Part shown: piece after piece, positions 32,569 to 39,801 of the stretch
How the letters are laid out: each line of letters begins with the position of its first letter
Position numbering within the stretch: the first letter of the stretch is position 1
Source: Pseudomonas fluorescens
GTDB lineage: Bacteria; Pseudomonadota; Gammaproteobacteria; Pseudomonadales; Pseudomonadaceae
Direction: 5' to 3'
Assembly (NCBI RefSeq): GCF_005938625.1
Contig: NZ_VCNJ01000023.1
Coordinates: 84,258 to 148,257, forward strand
DNA length: 64,000 nt
Notes under the pieces: generated by a model
What the model was told of the DNA's origin: nothing
Database searches by the model: none
The model's input: the letters and a program-made list of their open reading frames with translations, nothing else
Translations under genes and position numbers: made by a program

Positions 32569-33078
32569 ACGGATTCTTTCTCATTCCAAAACAGCTTTGT
32601 CCGACAATATGTAGTGAGCAAAAATAATCACTACAAAACCGTTGACGGCATCGTTTTGCTTTTGCATGATGAAGACGTTCTCCGATCGGGAACATCGGTA
32701 ACACGCTTGAGCAAACTCGTCTGACCGCCGAGTTGTTTTTTCCGGATACACGCTGCCCACAAGGCAGATTGAAGAAGCTGACCTGGCCTGAACGTCCAGT
32801 ACAAGGACGAGAAGCGCTGGCGAAAATTCTCAAGACGCTTGTGGTCGACACGGTAAATGTCGTCAAGGAGCCTCCCGGTTTTCGCTGCTTCTCCTCGTTG
32901 TGACGCTATTGCGTAGCAGTTATTCAACACGACTACATGCAACAGATGCACGACCCCGTACTTTCCACGGGCGAGCGCTGACGTCCTGGTTTCGGTGCCA
33001 GGGATCAACTAACCGATGGGCTACCTGTATTAGCGAATCAACTTTGAAAGATCACCAGACTGGTCAAGGGGCAATATC
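32569..33078. other. Intergenic region with a possible decayed gene
   Basis: About 510 bases without a supported intact gene. On the + strand a frame from a GTG near 32612 reads VDGIVLLLHDEDVLRSGTSV and SKLV up to a stop at about 32719. The reading continues in another frame (TAELFFPDTRCPQGRLKKLT ... VVDTVNVVKEPP) to about 32900. The join is consistent with one frameshifted old gene, but the family is not recognised. The last part should hold the promoter of the 33079 gene. Confidence 0.3.
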
Positions 33079-33408
33079 ATGAATCTGAACAATCAACCTA
33101 CTATCGAAGAACTGGCTCGTATGTTCGCTGCGCAAAAAGACAGCCATGACAGCCATATTCTGTGGATCAGCAAGTCGGGTCAGGTGCATATCGACTGCCT
33201 GGCGACCCATGCTGACGAAGACGAGTTCGACCGCAACCATCAGAACCTGCTGGCCCGCCTGAAGATGTACCGTCGCGGCCACGGTTATGTTGGCAAGAAG
33301 GCTGCGGCCGACAAGGACTTCATCGGGAATGTTCTGCAAACGCTGAAACAGGCGTGGGGTTCGATGCAGAATAAGAATGAAGTTCGGGTGATTGATCGGT
33401 TCTGCTGA
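33079..33408 (+). CDS. Hypothetical Pseudomonas protein
   Basis: A 109-residue soluble protein with no membrane segment. A helical start (NQPTIEELARMFAAQKDSHD) is followed by a strand pair (ILWISKSGQVHIDCL) and a basic helical C-terminal part with RLKMYRRGHGYVGKKAAADK. The layout fits a small protein conserved in the genus, but no function is known to me. Its ATG follows AAGGGGCAATATC and a strong terminator closes the gene at 33428-33464, which supports a monocistronic unit. Confidence 0.75.
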   Translation: MNLNNQPTIEELARMFAAQKDSHDSHILWISKSGQVHIDCLATHADEDEFDRNHQNLLARLKMYRRGHGYVGKKAAADKDFIGNVLQTLKQAWGSMQNKNEVRVIDRFC

Positions 33409-33427
33409 GTTAGTCATTAAATAATTG

Positions 33428-33464
33428 AAAGGCCTGCTTCCTTAAAGGAAGCAGGCCTTTTTTT
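33428..33464 (+). terminator. Rho-independent terminator
   Basis: AAAGGCCTGCTTCC and GGAAGCAGGCCTTT form a perfect 14-base stem across TTAAA and are followed by a run of T. It lies 20 bases after the stop of the 33079 gene. Confidence 0.93.
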
Positions 33465-33501
33465 GTTCGCTTGCATTGATTTGGCGTGACTGGAATTGTA
33501 G

Positions 33502-33769
33502 CCCCTCACCCCAGCCCTCTCCCGAGGGAGAGCGAGCCGATTTGTGCTGCGCTCAAAATTTTAGTTCGGCTCAAAACTTTCAGGTCGACGTAAATTGCAC
33601 AAACACCTCGGTCAGTCCCCTCTCCCTAGGGAGAGGGAGCCGATTTATGGTGCTTTCAGAACCTGAGTTCGACTCAGGTTTCTCAGGTCGGCGTAAATCG
33701 CACAAACACCTCGGTCAGTCCCCTCTCCCACTGGGCGGTCCGACGTTTCGGGAGGGTTAGGGTGAGGGG
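33502..33769. repeat. MITE-like element with internal duplication, running into the cynR 3' end
   Basis: CCCCTCACCCCAGCCCTCTC at 33502-33521 is answered by GGGAGGGTTAGGGTGAGGGG at 33750-33769, the same ends as the element at 28067-28373. Inside, two tandem units of about 100 bases share AAATTGCACAAACACCTCGG / AAATCGCACAAACACCTCGG followed by TCAGTCCCCTCTCCC. The right end supplies the last codons and stop of the leftward LysR gene. Confidence 0.82.
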
Positions 33770-34644
33770 CTTCCCATGCCCAACACCAATTCCACAAACG
33801 CCACCGCCGCCGCACTGTGATAATTATTGCGCCGCCGCAACAACGCCGCCCCACGCTGCGGCGCATCACTCTCGACCCGCAACCTGCGCAACGCCCGATC
33901 CTCGGTGGCAATCGCTTCCGGCAACATGGTTGCTATCGGCGAATGACGCACCACTTCCAGCAACGTACTCACCGAATTCACCTCGATCCGCACCTGCGGC
34001 GTAATCCCGTGCTGCCGGAAATATTCATCCACCGATATCCGCGTAATGAAGTCCGGCGCCAACAAAGCGAAATCCAATGACGCGATATCTTCCGGCGTCA
34101 GCACCGAGTGGCTGTCATACAGCGGGTGCTCACGCCCAACCATGATCCCCAGCGTTTCGGTAAACGCCGGAATACACTCGATATCGACGTTACGCACCGG
34201 CGTAAACGCAATCGCAATATCCAGCGAGTCATCCGCCAGCCCCGCCTCGATGTCGTCCATCGACAGCTCGAAAATCTGCAAATGGATCCCCGGATACCGC
34301 GCGGCAAAGTCGCGCACCAACGGCCCGACCAGATAAGCCATGAACGTCGGTGTCATCGCCAGACGCAACGTCCCGCGAGACAAATCCTTAACGTCATGCA
34401 ATGCGCGCCTGCCCGCCTCCAGCTCCACCAACACCCGCCGCGCGCATTCGATGTAGGCCTCGCCGGCGTCCGTCGGTTTGACCGTGCGCGAGGTGCGATC
34501 AAACAGGCTCACCCCCAGGGTTTCTTCCAGTTGGCGAATCTGCTGCGACAGGGTCGGCTGCGACACATGCAACGCCTCGGCGGCACGGGTGAAGCCGCCG
34601 TGATCGGCGACGGCCAGCAGATAACGCAAATGTCGCAGCAGCAT
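33757..34644 (-). CDS. cynR: LysR family regulator of cyanase (CynR-like)
   Basis: A 295-residue LysR protein: winged helix-turn-helix at residues 1-60 (LLRHLRYLLAVADHGGFTRA, VSQPTLSQQIRQLEETLGVS) and an effector domain with GTLRLAMTPTFMAYLVGPLV. It is divergent from cynS with 120 bases between starts, the order known for cynR. CynR activates the cyn genes in response to cyanate and represses itself. The last residues GSPSP and the stop are coded by the end of a MITE-like repeat, so the native C-terminus has been replaced or lengthened. The DNA-binding and effector parts look complete. The specific name rests on gene context. Confidence 0.88.
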   Translation of the reverse strand: MLLRHLRYLLAVADHGGFTRAAEALHVSQPTLSQQIRQLEETLGVSLFDRTSRTVKPTDAGEAYIECARRVLVELEAGRRALHDVKDLSRGTLRLAMTPTFMAYLVGPLVRDFAARYPGIHLQIFELSMDDIEAGLADDSLDIAIAFTPVRNVDIECIPAFTETLGIMVGREHPLYDSHSVLTPEDIASLDFALLAPDFITRISVDEYFRQHGITPQVRIEVNSVSTLLEVVRHSPIATMLPEAIATEDRALRRLRVESDAPQRGAALLRRRNNYHSAAAVAFVELVLGMGSPSP

Positions 34645-34764
34645 GGGAACACCATCTATAGGAAGGGCTTATGCCAAGCATTGTATATCGGTCTTGGACG
34701 CTATGGGTCAATCGGCAGAAGATCAATCCCACACAGCAAGCCAACCCCTGAAAGGAGTGACACC
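34645..34764. promoter_or_regulatory. Divergent cynR-cynS promoter region
   Basis: A 120-base gap between the two divergent starts, AT-richer than both genes. It contains TTGTATATCGGTCTTGGACG (34681-34700), a plausible place for LysR binding and overlapping promoters. AAAGGAGTGACACC at its right end is the cynS ribosome binding site. No exact operator can be assigned by eye. Confidence 0.5.
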
Positions 34765-35232
34765 ATGCAACAGTCCCACGCCTACAACGACACCAGCCTG
34801 GCCCTGACCACCCGCGTTCTCGACGCCAAGGCACGCAAAGATCTGTCGTGGCAGGATCTTGCCGACGGCACCGGCCTGAGCCTGGCGTACGTCACCGCCG
34901 CCCTGCTCGGCCAACACCCGCTGCCGGAAAACGCCGCCCAAGTGGTCGGTGACAAGTTGGAGCTGAGCGCCGAAGACGTCGCGGCGATGCAGATCATCCC
35001 GCTGCGTGGCAGCCTCAGCGGTGTGCCGACAGACCCGACCATCTACCGCTTCCACGAGATGATCCAGATCTACGGCACCACCCTCAAAGCCCTGGTTCAC
35101 GAGCAGTTCGGCGACGGCATCATCAGCGCGATCAACTTCAAACTCGACATCAAGAAAGTCGAAGACCCGGAAGGCGGCTCCCGCGCCGTGGTCACCCTCG
35201 ACGGCAAGTTCCTGCCCCTGCGTCCGTTCTGA
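34765..35232 (+). CDS. cynS: Cyanate hydratase (cyanase)
   Basis: A 155-residue cyanase, the usual length. The N-terminal helix-turn-helix-like part (LSWQDLADGTGLSLAYVTAA) is followed by the catalytic domain with PTIYRFHEMIQIYGTTLKAL. Catalytic residues R95, E98 and S121 are all present. The enzyme turns cyanate and bicarbonate into ammonia and carbon dioxide in the cytoplasm, working as a decamer. It is divergent from the LysR gene and followed by a small exported protein and a carbonic anhydrase, which together form a cyanate detoxification and nitrogen supply unit. Confidence 0.95.
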   Translation: MQQSHAYNDTSLALTTRVLDAKARKDLSWQDLADGTGLSLAYVTAALLGQHPLPENAAQVVGDKLELSAEDVAAMQIIPLRGSLSGVPTDPTIYRFHEMIQIYGTTLKALVHEQFGDGIISAINFKLDIKKVEDPEGGSRAVVTLDGKFLPLRPF

Positions 35233-35313
35233 TCGACATCGGCCCGTACCCCGCGTGCGGGCCAACCGACCTCAAATGGCTACCCGTCACCAAACATATC
35301 TGGAGGCTGCCCC

Positions 35314-35550
35314 ATGCAAAAAATTCTGTTGATTCTGGCCCTGCTCGGCGGCTTTTCCGTCCAGACATTTGCCGCTGACGAGGCGGTCGCCTACCGCTAC
35401 GGCATGCAACTGGATATCGCCCAAGTGCTGAGCATTACCCCGGTTGCCGATGTGTGTGGCGTGGTGCCGGTGGAGATGACGTATCTGGACAGCCACGGCG
35501 ACAAACACATTCTTCAATACAGCGAATTCGGCAGCGGTTGCTCGAACTAA
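35314..35550 (+). CDS. DUF2790 family small exported protein
   Basis: A 78-residue protein with a clear Sec signal peptide (residues 1 to about 20, ending TFAAD). The DUF2790 domain follows: VAYRYGMQLDIAQVLSITPV, then VCGVVPVEMTYLDSHGDKHI and two cysteines that could pair (C48 and the one near the C-terminus). These small periplasmic proteins are numerous in Pseudomonas and their function is unknown. GGAGGCTGCCCC precedes the ATG. It sits between cynS and the carbonic anhydrase gene, 12 bases before the latter, so it is transcribed with the cyn genes. A role in cyanate stress is inference. Confidence 0.87.
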   Translation: MQKILLILALLGGFSVQTFAADEAVAYRYGMQLDIAQVLSITPVADVCGVVPVEMTYLDSHGDKHILQYSEFGSGCSN

Positions 35551-35562
35551 GAGGACAACACC

Positions 35563-36222
35563 ATGAAAAACCTGATTGATGGCTTCCTGAAATTCCAGAG
35601 CGAAGCGTTCCCGCAACGCACCGAATTGTTCAAACACCTGGCGACCACGCAACAGCCCGGCACCTTGTTCATCACCTGTTCCGACAGCCGTGTCGTGCCG
35701 GAACTGCTGACCCAACAAGAACCCGGCGAGCTGTTCGTGATCCGCAACGCCGGCAATATCGTGCCGTCCTACAGTCCGCATCCGGGCGGGGTTTCGGCGA
35801 CGGTTGAATATGCGGTGGCGGTGCTCGGGGTGACCGACATTGTGATCTGCGGGCATTCTGACTGCGGCGCGATGACCGCGATCGCGAAGTGCAAATGCAT
35901 GGATCACTTACCTGCGGTCAGCGGCTGGCTGCAGCATGCCGAGTCGGCAAAAGTGGTTAACGAAGCGCGGCCACATGCCAATGACGCGGCGAAGTTGAGC
36001 TCGATGGTGCGCGAGAACGTGATCGCGCAATTGGCGAACATTCAGACCCACCCGAGCGTGCGTCTGGCTCAGGAGAAAGGCCTGCTGAATCTGCATGGTT
36101 GGGTGTATGACATCGAGACCGGTTCGATCGATGCTCTGGCCTCGGACCGCCGCACGTTTGTGCCGCTGGCCGAGCAACCGGCGACTTGCGCGATCCATGC
36201 ACAAACCACCCACGCGGCCTGA
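35563..36222 (+). CDS. cynT: Beta-class carbonic anhydrase of the cyn cluster
   Basis: A 219-residue beta carbonic anhydrase. The zinc ligands and active-site pair are visible: C39, D41 and R43 in TCSDSRV, then H98 and C101 in CGHSDCGAM. GELFVIRNAGNIVPSY is a further family motif. It converts carbon dioxide and bicarbonate, which here returns the bicarbonate that cyanase consumes. It follows the DUF2790 gene by 12 bases with AAGAGGACAACACC upstream of the ATG. The C-terminal ten residues are less conserved. The name cynT rests on context. Confidence 0.93.
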   Translation: MKNLIDGFLKFQSEAFPQRTELFKHLATTQQPGTLFITCSDSRVVPELLTQQEPGELFVIRNAGNIVPSYSPHPGGVSATVEYAVAVLGVTDIVICGHSDCGAMTAIAKCKCMDHLPAVSGWLQHAESAKVVNEARPHANDAAKLSSMVRENVIAQLANIQTHPSVRLAQEKGLLNLHGWVYDIETGSIDALASDRRTFVPLAEQPATCAIHAQTTHAA

Positions 36223-36232
36223 GCAACTGATA

Positions 36233-36330
36233 GTTCCCACGCTCTGCGTGGGAATGCCTCAAGGGACGCTCTGCGTCCAGTGACGCGGAGCGTCACGGGC
36301 TGCGTTCCCACGCTGGAGCGTGGGAACGAT
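36233..36330. repeat. Palindromic CGTTCCCACGCTCTGCGTGGGAA-type element
   Basis: Four hairpins in a row: GTTCCCACGC/GCGTGGGAA, GGACGC/GCGTCC, GTGACGC/GCGTCAC and GTTCCCACGC/GCGTGGGAAC. The first and last arms also match each other. It starts ten bases after the carbonic anhydrase stop and separates it from the convergent dehydrogenase gene, so it can serve as a transcript end for both. Confidence 0.85.
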
Positions 36331-36344
36331 CATTGTCCGCCAGA

Positions 36345-37847
36345 TCAGCGTTTTACTGTGAGATCGATCTGCGTCATCCGGCTGCGCACAGTAAACACAC
36401 CGTCACCGGAAAGAATCGCACTGCGCGCAAACAAGCGCCCGCTCTCCCAGTTCGAAAGCCCCAGTTCCGGCTTGTTCAGCGCGTACTGCCCATCGACCCA
36501 ACGGGTAATGCCGTTGCCCACGAACGGCGCATTCACCGCGTTGTAAAAACGCTCTTGTACGGCGGCATCTTCACTGATCAACGACACGGTAAATTGCGGG
36601 CTGTAACGGTTGAAGAGCGCAATCGCCTGATCCAGATCGTCAACGATCATCAGGCTGACTTCCGGGGTTTCTTCCCATTCCCATTCGCGGCCCAGCGCCG
36701 ACTCCGCCAAAGGTTCAGCCAGTGCTTCGGTCTGATAACCCTCGGCGCGATAAACCTCGACGGTTGTGTTCTGCCACTCACTCGGCAAGCATCCTTCACT
36801 GCCTTCAACGATGTGCAATTTGCAGCCCTGGCCACGCGCAGTACCGGCCTGTTGCAGTGCATCGAGAAACAACGGCACCAGCTCAGCCGCGCGATCACGC
36901 TGGATCAGGCACACGTTGAGCGTGTTGCAGACTTTGCGGTCCAGCGAGTTGCGCACCACGGCGGCGAAGCGTTTGGCATCGGCCGCACGATCCGCGATCA
37001 ACCATGCACCACCCGTGCCGTGCAGGCTGACCGCGGTGCCGGCCTGCTGGGCAATGCTGCCTAACTGACTGACCGCACGACCCGAGCCGCGCGCCACCGC
37101 CAGCGACAAGCGTCGATCAGCAAACATCGCCCAACCGGCGGCATGATTGACGCTTTCCACCAACGACACCGCACCGGCGGGCAGACCGGCATCGGCCAGC
37201 GCGGGGTTCAGTGCGTGAGTGACGATGGCTTGCGCAGTGCCTAACGCATCGCTGCCAATACGCAGAACGGCAGTGTTGCCGGTGCGCAAGACACCGGCGG
37301 CGTCGGCAAACACGTTCGGCCGACCTTCAAAGACAAATGCGACGATGCCCAGCGGCGAGACCACTTGCTCGACTTTCCAGCCGTCGTGCTCGACGCTGCT
37401 GATGACTTTGCCGCGCGTAGCTGCGGCATCTCGCCAGGCGCGCAGGCCGGCAATCATGTCGCCGCGCATGCGCTCATCGGCGAGCAGTCGGGTGGTGGAG
37501 CGGCCGCGTGCCTTGGCCCGTTCGATGTCAGCAAGGTTGGCGGTTGCGATGTGCGCCCAGCACTCAGGGGTTTCCAGGCGTTGCGCGAACAGATCAAAAA
37601 ACTGGCTGATAGCCTCATCGGACACCGCCGACAGCGCGGTAAATGCCGCTGCCGCGCGTTCGATCGCCACGGACGCCGCTTGCTGATCCGCCACGGGGAT
37701 CAGCAGCAGCTCGCCACTGACCTGCTCCACCAGCAGGTGGTCACCGGGCTGAAAGCGCGCGGCCAGTTCGGGGCTGACCAAGGTGACGCGGTTACCAGCG
37801 AAAGGGATCGGCGTGCCAGCGACTAGACGTTCGAGCGCAAGAGACAT
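36345..37847 (-). CDS. Aldehyde dehydrogenase related to glutamate-5-semialdehyde dehydrogenase (ProA)
   Basis: A 500-residue enzyme of the ProA branch. VVSPLGIVAFVFEGRPNVFA (about 162-181), GSGRAVSQLGSIAQQAGTAV and SLDRKVCNTLNVCLI are ProA-type motifs; C307 is the likely nucleophile. True ProA proteins are about 420 residues long; here 60-80 extra residues lie mostly at the N-terminus, so this is probably a paralogue rather than the proline enzyme. NADPH-linked reduction of an acyl phosphate or oxidation of an aldehyde is possible. Glutaminase is coded just upstream on the same strand, which hints at glutamate metabolism. The ribosome binding site before the ATG is weak. Confidence 0.8.
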   Translation of the reverse strand: MSLALERLVAGTPIPFAGNRVTLVSPELAARFQPGDHLLVEQVSGELLLIPVADQQAASVAIERAAAAFTALSAVSDEAISQFFDLFAQRLETPECWAHIATANLADIERAKARGRSTTRLLADERMRGDMIAGLRAWRDAAATRGKVISSVEHDGWKVEQVVSPLGIVAFVFEGRPNVFADAAGVLRTGNTAVLRIGSDALGTAQAIVTHALNPALADAGLPAGAVSLVESVNHAAGWAMFADRRLSLAVARGSGRAVSQLGSIAQQAGTAVSLHGTGGAWLIADRAADAKRFAAVVRNSLDRKVCNTLNVCLIQRDRAAELVPLFLDALQQAGTARGQGCKLHIVEGSEGCLPSEWQNTTVEVYRAEGYQTEALAEPLAESALGREWEWEETPEVSLMIVDDLDQAIALFNRYSPQFTVSLISEDAAVQERFYNAVNAPFVGNGITRWVDGQYALNKPELGLSNWESGRLFARSAILSGDGVFTVRSRMTQIDLTVKR

Positions 37848-37917
37848 GAAGCGGATTCACCATGCAGGGAGCGGCCGGAAAATGTATAGGAACACAATCC
37901 TCCAAAGCAACCGCTAA

Positions 37918-38013
37918 CCCTGTGGGAGCGAGCTTGCTCGCGAAGAGGCCGGCACATTCAGCATTAATGTTGTCTGACCGGACGCCTTCGCGAGCAGGCA
38001 CGCTCCCACAGGG
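37918..38013. repeat. REP inverted pair, TTCGCGAGC family
   Basis: CTGTGGGAGCGAGCTTGCTC (from 37920) and its inverse CGAGCAGGCACGCTCCCACAG (to about 38011) face each other across roughly 40 bases. The right arm has one change (GGCACGC for AGCTCGC). It lies between the glutaminase and dehydrogenase genes. Confidence 0.88.
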
Positions 38014-38037
38014 TTTTGTGGTGTTTGTGTGATCGGG

Positions 38038-38946
38038 TCAGAACACTGACCAGCCAATCCGCGCACTAAGCATCTCCAGCGCCGCCATCCCCGCCAGTGA
38101 GTTCCCCGCCGCATTCAGCTCCGGCGACCACACGCACACCGTGAACTGCCCCGGCACCACCGCGACAATCCCGCCACCGACGCCGCTCTTGCCTGGCAAA
38201 CCGACGCGGTAAGCGAAGTTGCCCGCCTCGTCATACAGCCCGCTGGTGGCCATGATCGAGTTGACCTGCTGGGTCTGGCGCCGGGTGAGGATCTGTTCGC
38301 CGCTGTGTTTGCAGAAACCATCGTTGGCCAGAAAGCAGAACGCCCGGGCCAGATCAATGCAGTTCATGCGCAACGCACAATGGCTGAAATAGCTGCGCAG
38401 CACCGCTTCAACATCGTTGTGAAAATTGCCGAACGACTGCATCAGATACGCCATCGCCGCATTGCGCGCACGGTGTTGGTATTCGGAGTCGGCGACTTTG
38501 CCGTCGATCATGATCTGCGGATTGCCGGACAGGCGCCGGACGAAATCGCGCATCGACAGGGTCGGCGCGGCAAAGCGCGACTGGTTGATGTCGCAGATCA
38601 CCAGCGCACCAGCATTGATGAAGGGATTGCGCGGCCGACCACGCTCGAACTCCAGCTGCACCAGCGAGTTGAACGGCTGCCCGGACGGCTCGTGACCGAG
38701 GCGTTCCCAGATCGCTTCGCCGGAGTGATCGATCGCCTGCACCAGGCTGAACACCTTGGAAATACTCTGCACCGAGAACGGCGTCTCGGCGTCACCGGCG
38801 CAGTACATCTCGCCGTCGTTGCCGTACACGGCGATGCCCAATTGGTTGGCCGGCACGGTGCCGAGGGCGGGAATGTAGTCAGCTACCTTGCCTTGCCCGA
38901 TCAGCGGGCGGACAGCGTCAAGGATCTCGTTCAACAGCGCTTGCAT
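38038..38946 (-). CDS. glsA: Glutaminase
   Basis: A 302-residue serine-dependent glutaminase, exactly the common family length when started at the ATG at 38946. The beta-lactamase-like active site SxxK is S61-ISK64 in PFSVQSISKVFSL. Further motifs are NPFINAGALVICD, EYQHRARNAAMAYLM and GLPGKSGVGGGIVAVVPG. It hydrolyses glutamine to glutamate and ammonia in the cytoplasm. The ProA-like dehydrogenase gene follows after a REP element on the same strand; a link through glutamate is plausible but not shown. The frame is open upstream, but those residues do not fit the family. Confidence 0.93.
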   Translation of the reverse strand: MQALLNEILDAVRPLIGQGKVADYIPALGTVPANQLGIAVYGNDGEMYCAGDAETPFSVQSISKVFSLVQAIDHSGEAIWERLGHEPSGQPFNSLVQLEFERGRPRNPFINAGALVICDINQSRFAAPTLSMRDFVRRLSGNPQIMIDGKVADSEYQHRARNAAMAYLMQSFGNFHNDVEAVLRSYFSHCALRMNCIDLARAFCFLANDGFCKHSGEQILTRRQTQQVNSIMATSGLYDEAGNFAYRVGLPGKSGVGGGIVAVVPGQFTVCVWSPELNAAGNSLAGMAALEMLSARIGWSVF

Positions 38947-39083
38947 GCCGGGTTCCGAAGTCTCGCCCCATGGGATTGCGGGGACACTGGGGCTAGACGC
39001 TGCGCCCGCCCGTCGAATCACACAGGCCTGCATCGCGCTGAATGTTCTAGGCTCAACCGCACATTCAAAACGGGAGAGCTCCC

Positions 39084-39572
39084 ATGCATCTCGAAGGCTC
39101 CTGCCATTGCGGCGAGGTCACGTTCAGCCTCACCAGCGCCCACCCTTATCCTTATCAACGCTGTTATTGCTCGATCTGCCGCAAGACCCAGGGCGGCGGC
39201 GGTTATGCGATCAACCTCGGCGGCGACGCGACCAGCCTCAAGGTGCGCGGGCGTAAACACATAAGCGTCTATCACGCGAAGATCAAAGACAAGGGCGACA
39301 AACGCGCCCATCGCAGCAGCGCCGAGCGGCATTTCTGTTCACTGTGCGGCAGCGGCTTGTGGCTGTTCAGCCCGGAGTGGCCAGAGCTGATCCACCCGTT
39401 CGCTTCGGCCATCGACACCGCATTGCCGGTGCCGCCGGAGCACACGCATTTGATGCTCGGTTCGAAAGCACCCTGGGTGGAAGTCGAGGCTAAAACCAAA
39501 GACAAACAGTTCGACGTCTACCCCGAAGAGTCCATCGCCCAATGGCATGAACGCCTCGGTTTGACCCGATAG
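39084..39572 (+). CDS. GFA family zinc protein
   Basis: A 162-residue protein of the glutathione-dependent formaldehyde-activating (GFA) fold. Zinc-binding cysteines are C7 and C9 (GSCHCGEVTF), C27, C29 and C32 (CYCSICRKTQGGGG), and C85 and C88 (HFCSLCGSGL). Most members have no proven activity, so formaldehyde metabolism should not be assumed. GGGAGAGCTCCC lies before the ATG. It is divergent from glutaminase with about 140 bases between and is followed by a REP pair. The protein has no signal peptide and should be cytosolic. Confidence 0.9.
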   Translation: MHLEGSCHCGEVTFSLTSAHPYPYQRCYCSICRKTQGGGGYAINLGGDATSLKVRGRKHISVYHAKIKDKGDKRAHRSSAERHFCSLCGSGLWLFSPEWPELIHPFASAIDTALPVPPEHTHLMLGSKAPWVEVEAKTKDKQFDVYPEESIAQWHERLGLTR

Positions 39573-39594
39573 ATCCACGGCAAACACAAATCCC

Positions 39595-39683
39595 TGTGGG
39601 AGCGAGCTTGCTCGCGAAGGCGGCGTTTCAGTCAGTATTTGCGTCACTGACACAGCGCCTTCGCGAGCAAGCTCGCTCCCACA
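39595..39683. repeat. REP inverted pair, TTCGCGAGC family
   Basis: TGTGGGAGCGAGCTTGCTCG with CGAAGGC (39595-39621) is mirrored exactly by GCCTTCGCGAGCAAGCTCGC with TCCCACA (39657-39683). The loop holds CAGTCAGTA/CACTGAC, which could extend the pairing. It sits between the GFA gene and the receptor gene. Confidence 0.92.
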
Positions 39684-39801
39684 TTGCCAACTCCATAGGG
39701 CATTAAATCTTTGAACTGTTCAGTTCCCTTTTCCCGCACTCATTCGGTTAACCCCTCAGAAGCACTTCAACTACCGATCGATTCGATGCAAAGGGATCTC
39801 C

